NCBI GenBank assembly: GCA_016789485.1
Contig: JAEURE010000020.1
Coordinates: forward strand, 1-17,432
Source of the DNA: Anaerolineales bacterium
GTDB lineage: Bacteria; Chloroflexota; Anaerolineae; Anaerolineales; Villigracilaceae
Length of the DNA stretch: 17,432 bases
Reading direction: 5' to 3'
The notes under the pieces are model-generated. The model did not search any database and had not been told where the DNA came from. It was given only the letters and a program-made list of their open reading frames with translations. Within the stretch, counting starts at the first letter, position 1, and each line of letters begins with the position of its first letter. Shown piece after piece: positions 14,877 through 17,432 of this stretch. A program made the position numbers and the translations under genes.

Positions 14877-16844
14877 ATGTCTGTACTAGCTTTAATAGGT
14901 TATGCAGTAGGTGGGATCGTATTTCTCATACTGCTGTCCGGTATTCGGTTCATTCCCAACAACCGTATCGGTATCATTGAAAAGCGCTTTGCGGGCAAAG
15001 GTTCGGTAAAATCGGGCCTGATCGCTTTGAATGGGGAGGCGGGTTATCAGCCACGCATCCTGCGTGGTGGTCTACACTACTTGATGCCCATCCAATATGT
15101 TGTCCATATGATGCCTTTGGTGACGATTTCCCAGGGTAAGATCGGTTACGTTTTTGCGCGTGACGGCAAGCAATTGGATCCCGCCCAGGTGCTGGCATCC
15201 AACGCCACAGTGACAGACTTTCAGGATGTGGAAAGTTTCTTGAAGAACGGCGGACAACGCGGTCCGCAGCGCCGCATTTTGCGTGAAGGTACCTACGCCT
15301 TCAACCTCGTGCAGTTCATTGTCATCACTGAAGAACGCATCTATACCCTGCCCCTCAGCAAGGAAGAAGGCGAGACCATCCGCAACATGGCGCAGGTCAT
15401 CGCAGAACGCGGCGGTTTCCGTCCCGTGGTCATCAAGGACACAGACGATACCATCGGCGTCGTTACCGTGCATGACGGTCCATCCCTTGCGCAGGGCGAG
15501 ATTATCGCGCCCGTTGTAGGCGATGAACCTGCTCATCCCGAGACCTACCATAACAAATTCCAGGATGCCGACAACTTCCTGCGCGCGGGCGGCCAGCGTG
15601 GACGGCAGTTACAGGTGCTTGTGGAAGGCACTTATTATGTCAACCGCTTGTTCGGTACTGTGGAGATGATTCCAAAGACCGTGATCGAAGTCGGTAATGT
15701 CGGCGTAGTCGTCTCTTATACAGGTGAAACAGGTGACGATCTTTCAGGCAAGGAATATCGTCACGGCGAGCTGGTTAACAAGGGAAATCGCGGTGTGTGG
15801 AGCGAACCGCTGTTACCGGGCAAATATCCATTCAATACCTACGCGGGCAAGGTGATTCCTGTCCCGACCACGAACATCATCCTGAAATGGATCCGCACCG
15901 AGACGGGCGCGCATCGCTACGATGAAAATCTGACCGAAGTTTCACTCATCACCAAGGATGCTTTCGAACCATCCCTGCCGCTTTCGGTGGTCGTTCACAT
16001 TGACTATCAAAAAGCCCCGCTGGTCATACAGCGTTTCGGTGACATCAAGAAACTGGTGGAGCAGACCCTTGACCCAATGGTTTCAGCCTATTTCAAGAAT
16101 GTGGGCCAGATGCGCACCTTGATTCAATTGTTGCAAGACCGCAGCGCCATTCAACAGCAAGCCAGTTCGGAGATGCGTGAGAAGTTCGCGCACTACAACC
16201 TCGCACTGGAAGAAGTATTGATCGGTACGCCTTCCTCTCCTGAAAACGACACGCAGATCGAAACGATTCTGATGCAGTTGCGTTCGCGTCAGGTTGCGGA
16301 AGAGCAAGTCGAGACCTATGCTCAGCAAGAAAAAGCCGCAGTTAAAGAACGTGAACTGCGTGAAGCGCAATCCCGTGCGCAGATGCAGACGAAACTGACC
16401 GAAGCTGAATTGAACATTAACATTCAGACCGATCAGGGTAAGGCTGAATATCAGCGCTCCATTCAGCAGGCGCAGCAGATTCGTGCACTGGCAGAAGCGG
16501 AAGCGGAAAAGATCGCCCGCATCGGTATCGCGCAGGCGCTTGCCACCGAAGAACAGGTCCGCGCGTATGGCGGGCCGCAGTTCCAGGTGACTCAGCAGGT
16601 ACTGACCCGCTTTGCAGAGGCCATTCAAACCTCTGGCGTAGACGTGGTGCCGCGCGTGGTGGTGAGCGGCGGAGGCGGTGAACAAGGCAGCAGCACATCC
16701 AGCAATGTGATGGAAGGCCTGCTGACCATGTTGCTCTCCGAACGCTTCGGTGTCATGGCGGATGAATCCGCGAAGGCCCCACGCTCTCCGGAAGCAGATG
16801 CCTTAAGGGAGCAGATCCGCAAGGATATGGAGAAGAAGAAGTAA
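14877..16844 (+). CDS. SPFH/band-7 (flotillin-like) protein with N-terminal repeats and coiled coil, 655 aa
   Basis: An N-terminal membrane anchor (about residues 5-22) is followed by about four related units at 29-85, 88-157, 192-268 and 274-338. Each has an (N/K/T)xIGxV-like strand, an acidic/glycine turn, a GxxG or GGQRG turn and an RILxxGxYxxN-like strand. Units 2 and 3 are most alike, sharing FQD...FL..GGQRG.Q...L.EGTY. The SPFH domain follows (about 340-450), then a long Gln/Glu/Ala-rich coiled coil (about 460-560). Next comes a conserved VLTRFAEAIQTSGVDVVPRVVVSGG segment, here described by its ends at 575 and 599, and a charged tail. Flotillin-like proteins assemble into membrane-bound oligomeric cages and organise membrane domains or protease partners. 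I chose the ATG at 14877 with AAAGGAG 5 nt upstream; an in-frame ATG at 14847 lies inside a hairpin. No NfeD-type partner adjoins it. Confidence 0.88.
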   Translation: MSVLALIGYAVGGIVFLILLSGIRFIPNNRIGIIEKRFAGKGSVKSGLIALNGEAGYQPRILRGGLHYLMPIQYVVHMMPLVTISQGKIGYVFARDGKQLDPAQVLASNATVTDFQDVESFLKNGGQRGPQRRILREGTYAFNLVQFIVITEERIYTLPLSKEEGETIRNMAQVIAERGGFRPVVIKDTDDTIGVVTVHDGPSLAQGEIIAPVVGDEPAHPETYHNKFQDADNFLRAGGQRGRQLQVLVEGTYYVNRLFGTVEMIPKTVIEVGNVGVVVSYTGETGDDLSGKEYRHGELVNKGNRGVWSEPLLPGKYPFNTYAGKVIPVPTTNIILKWIRTETGAHRYDENLTEVSLITKDAFEPSLPLSVVVHIDYQKAPLVIQRFGDIKKLVEQTLDPMVSAYFKNVGQMRTLIQLLQDRSAIQQQASSEMREKFAHYNLALEEVLIGTPSSPENDTQIETILMQLRSRQVAEEQVETYAQQEKAAVKERELREAQSRAQMQTKLTEAELNINIQTDQGKAEYQRSIQQAQQIRALAEAEAEKIARIGIAQALATEEQVRAYGGPQFQVTQQVLTRFAEAIQTSGVDVVPRVVVSGGGGEQGSSTSSNVMEGLLTMLLSERFGVMADESAKAPRSPEADALREQIRKDMEKKK

Positions 16845-16851
16845 TATACTG

Positions 16852-16895
16852 TTAAACAAAAAGAGACCGGCGTGAGCCGGTCTCTTTTTGTTTAA
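16852..16895. terminator. Bidirectional intrinsic terminator between convergent genes
   Basis: A perfect 20-bp inverted repeat (16852-16871 with 16876-16895) surrounds the tetraloop gtga. The GC-rich core agaccggc is flanked by five A on the left and five T on the right, so it works on both strands. It starts 7 nt after the SPFH stop codon. On the other strand it contains the stop codon (16894-16892) of the neighbouring gene within its stem. Confidence 0.93.
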
Positions 16896-17432
16896 GTTTT
16901 CTTTGCCGGGAACCAGAGTTTTACATCCCGTCTATTTCTAAGGAAGACAAACCCAATTGCAAGGATGCCGGTCAAATAAATATATTCGGCAACATTGACA
17001 AAACTAAAAGCGATGGTGCTTACATCAATACCGGCATCCGCCATTTCATTCATAATATTTTCATCCAAGGCACGCTGCCAGAGGGTTAGAAGACCCATGC
17101 CAACAACGCCCAGAAGTATTTGCCATAAACTGGAAAACAAGCCTTTTCGGCTGGTTAAGCCGCGCACCATTAAATAAGCAAGACCGCAGAACAAAGCCAT
17201 ATTCACGATGATTTCAACCACTTCAGCGGGAATCAGGGACACTGGAGGGGAAATAATATAGTTCAAGGATGAACCGACATTGATTACAGCCAGAAAAACT
17301 ATAAAATAGTACAGCCCGGTGATGACCGGCGAATACACGGTTTGGGAACTGACCGGCCTCATCCCAAGTGCCTTAAGCAGTTCCTTTGGATTGGGCAGCA
17401 GCTGGGCGATCGTATCCAGTCCGCGCACGCCG
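16892..17432 (-). CDS. Hypothetical membrane protein, 5' end at or beyond the right edge
   Basis: I do not recognise this protein. The frame is open to the window edge; the first possible start inside is a GTG at 17428, giving 178 residues, but the true start may lie outside. From that GTG, a polar stretch with LLPNPKELLKALGMRP (about 10-25) is followed by membrane segments at about 37-57, 65-90 and 97-118, and a last one at about 143-163. Between the last two is a hydrophilic loop, ALDENIMNEMADAGIDVS. The C-terminus is short and basic (RNRRDVKLWFPAKKT). It converges on the SPFH gene and shares its terminator, with its stop codon inside the stem. Nothing in the sequence ties it to a known family. 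Confidence 0.7.
   Translation of the reverse strand, partial: GVRGLDTIAQLLPNPKELLKALGMRPVSSQTVYSPVITGLYYFIVFLAVINVGSSLNYIISPPVSLIPAEVVEIIVNMALFCGLAYLMVRGLTSRKGLFSSLWQILLGVVGMGLLTLWQRALDENIMNEMADAGIDVSTIAFSFVNVAEYIYLTGILAIGFVFLRNRRDVKLWFPAKKT

Noticed and set aside
16083..16685. A 200-codon minus-strand open frame inside the SPFH gene
   Set aside because: It is antisense to the coiled-coil region, where repetitive codons keep the opposite frame open; its Phe/Leu/Arg-rich translation is a byproduct.
1..17432. CRISPR arrays, tRNA or rRNA genes, insertion sequences, prophage genes, toxin-antitoxin pairs
   Set aside because: Reading both strands I found no regular spaced repeats, no cloverleaf-like stretch in the gaps, and no transposase, integrase or phage-type protein; the gaps are all under about 220 bp.

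Overview
The window looks like a chromosomal segment of a Chloroflexota bacterium, most likely class Anaerolineae. The pointers are a DUF2298 ('Chlor_Arch_YYY') membrane protein fused behind a GT-C glycosyltransferase-like module, several very large membrane glycosyltransferases, and a band-7 protein with a repeat-rich N-terminus. This placement comes from protein style alone; there is no rRNA or tRNA gene to anchor it. I see no transposase, integrase, CRISPR array or phage gene, so the segment reads as ordinary chromosome with surface-glycan and membrane functions.

Region 1 (1-8627, all minus strand) is a tightly packed cluster. In transcription order it holds a GT4 glycosyltransferase (8627-7464), a 70-aa PLDc_N-type membrane protein, two class I SAM methyltransferases, a 709-aa GT-C membrane glycosyltransferase (5690-3561), and a giant GT-C/DUF2298 protein (3523 to beyond position 1). 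The first five genes are separated by 0-3 nt up to the second methyltransferase, so they are almost certainly one operon. The giant gene is broken by a -1 frame change between 2924 and 2849 and runs off the left edge. The likely theme is assembly and methylation of an extracytoplasmic glycan.

Region 2 (8628-10085) has a divergent promoter region, a plus-strand orphan membrane protein (8738-9139), a perfect 19-bp bidirectional terminator, and a minus-strand MscS channel with its own -10 box.

Region 3 (10091-14661, minus) runs lepA, then a UPF0104/flippase-like membrane protein, a rhomboid protease and a CDP-paratose 2-epimerase-type SDR, ending in an intrinsic terminator. A 39-nt palindrome sits directly behind lepA.

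Region 4 (14662-17432) has a 215-bp divergent intergenic stretch, then a plus-strand SPFH/band-7 protein of 655 aa. Its N-terminal half is built of about four related beta-type repeats before the SPFH domain and coiled coil, a layout that recalls the major vault protein. A perfect 20-bp bidirectional terminator follows, and then an unidentified minus-strand membrane protein that is open at the right edge.

The points most worth following up are the repeat-SPFH protein and the frameshifted GT-C/DUF2298 fusion. I did not find a clearly new multi-gene system.
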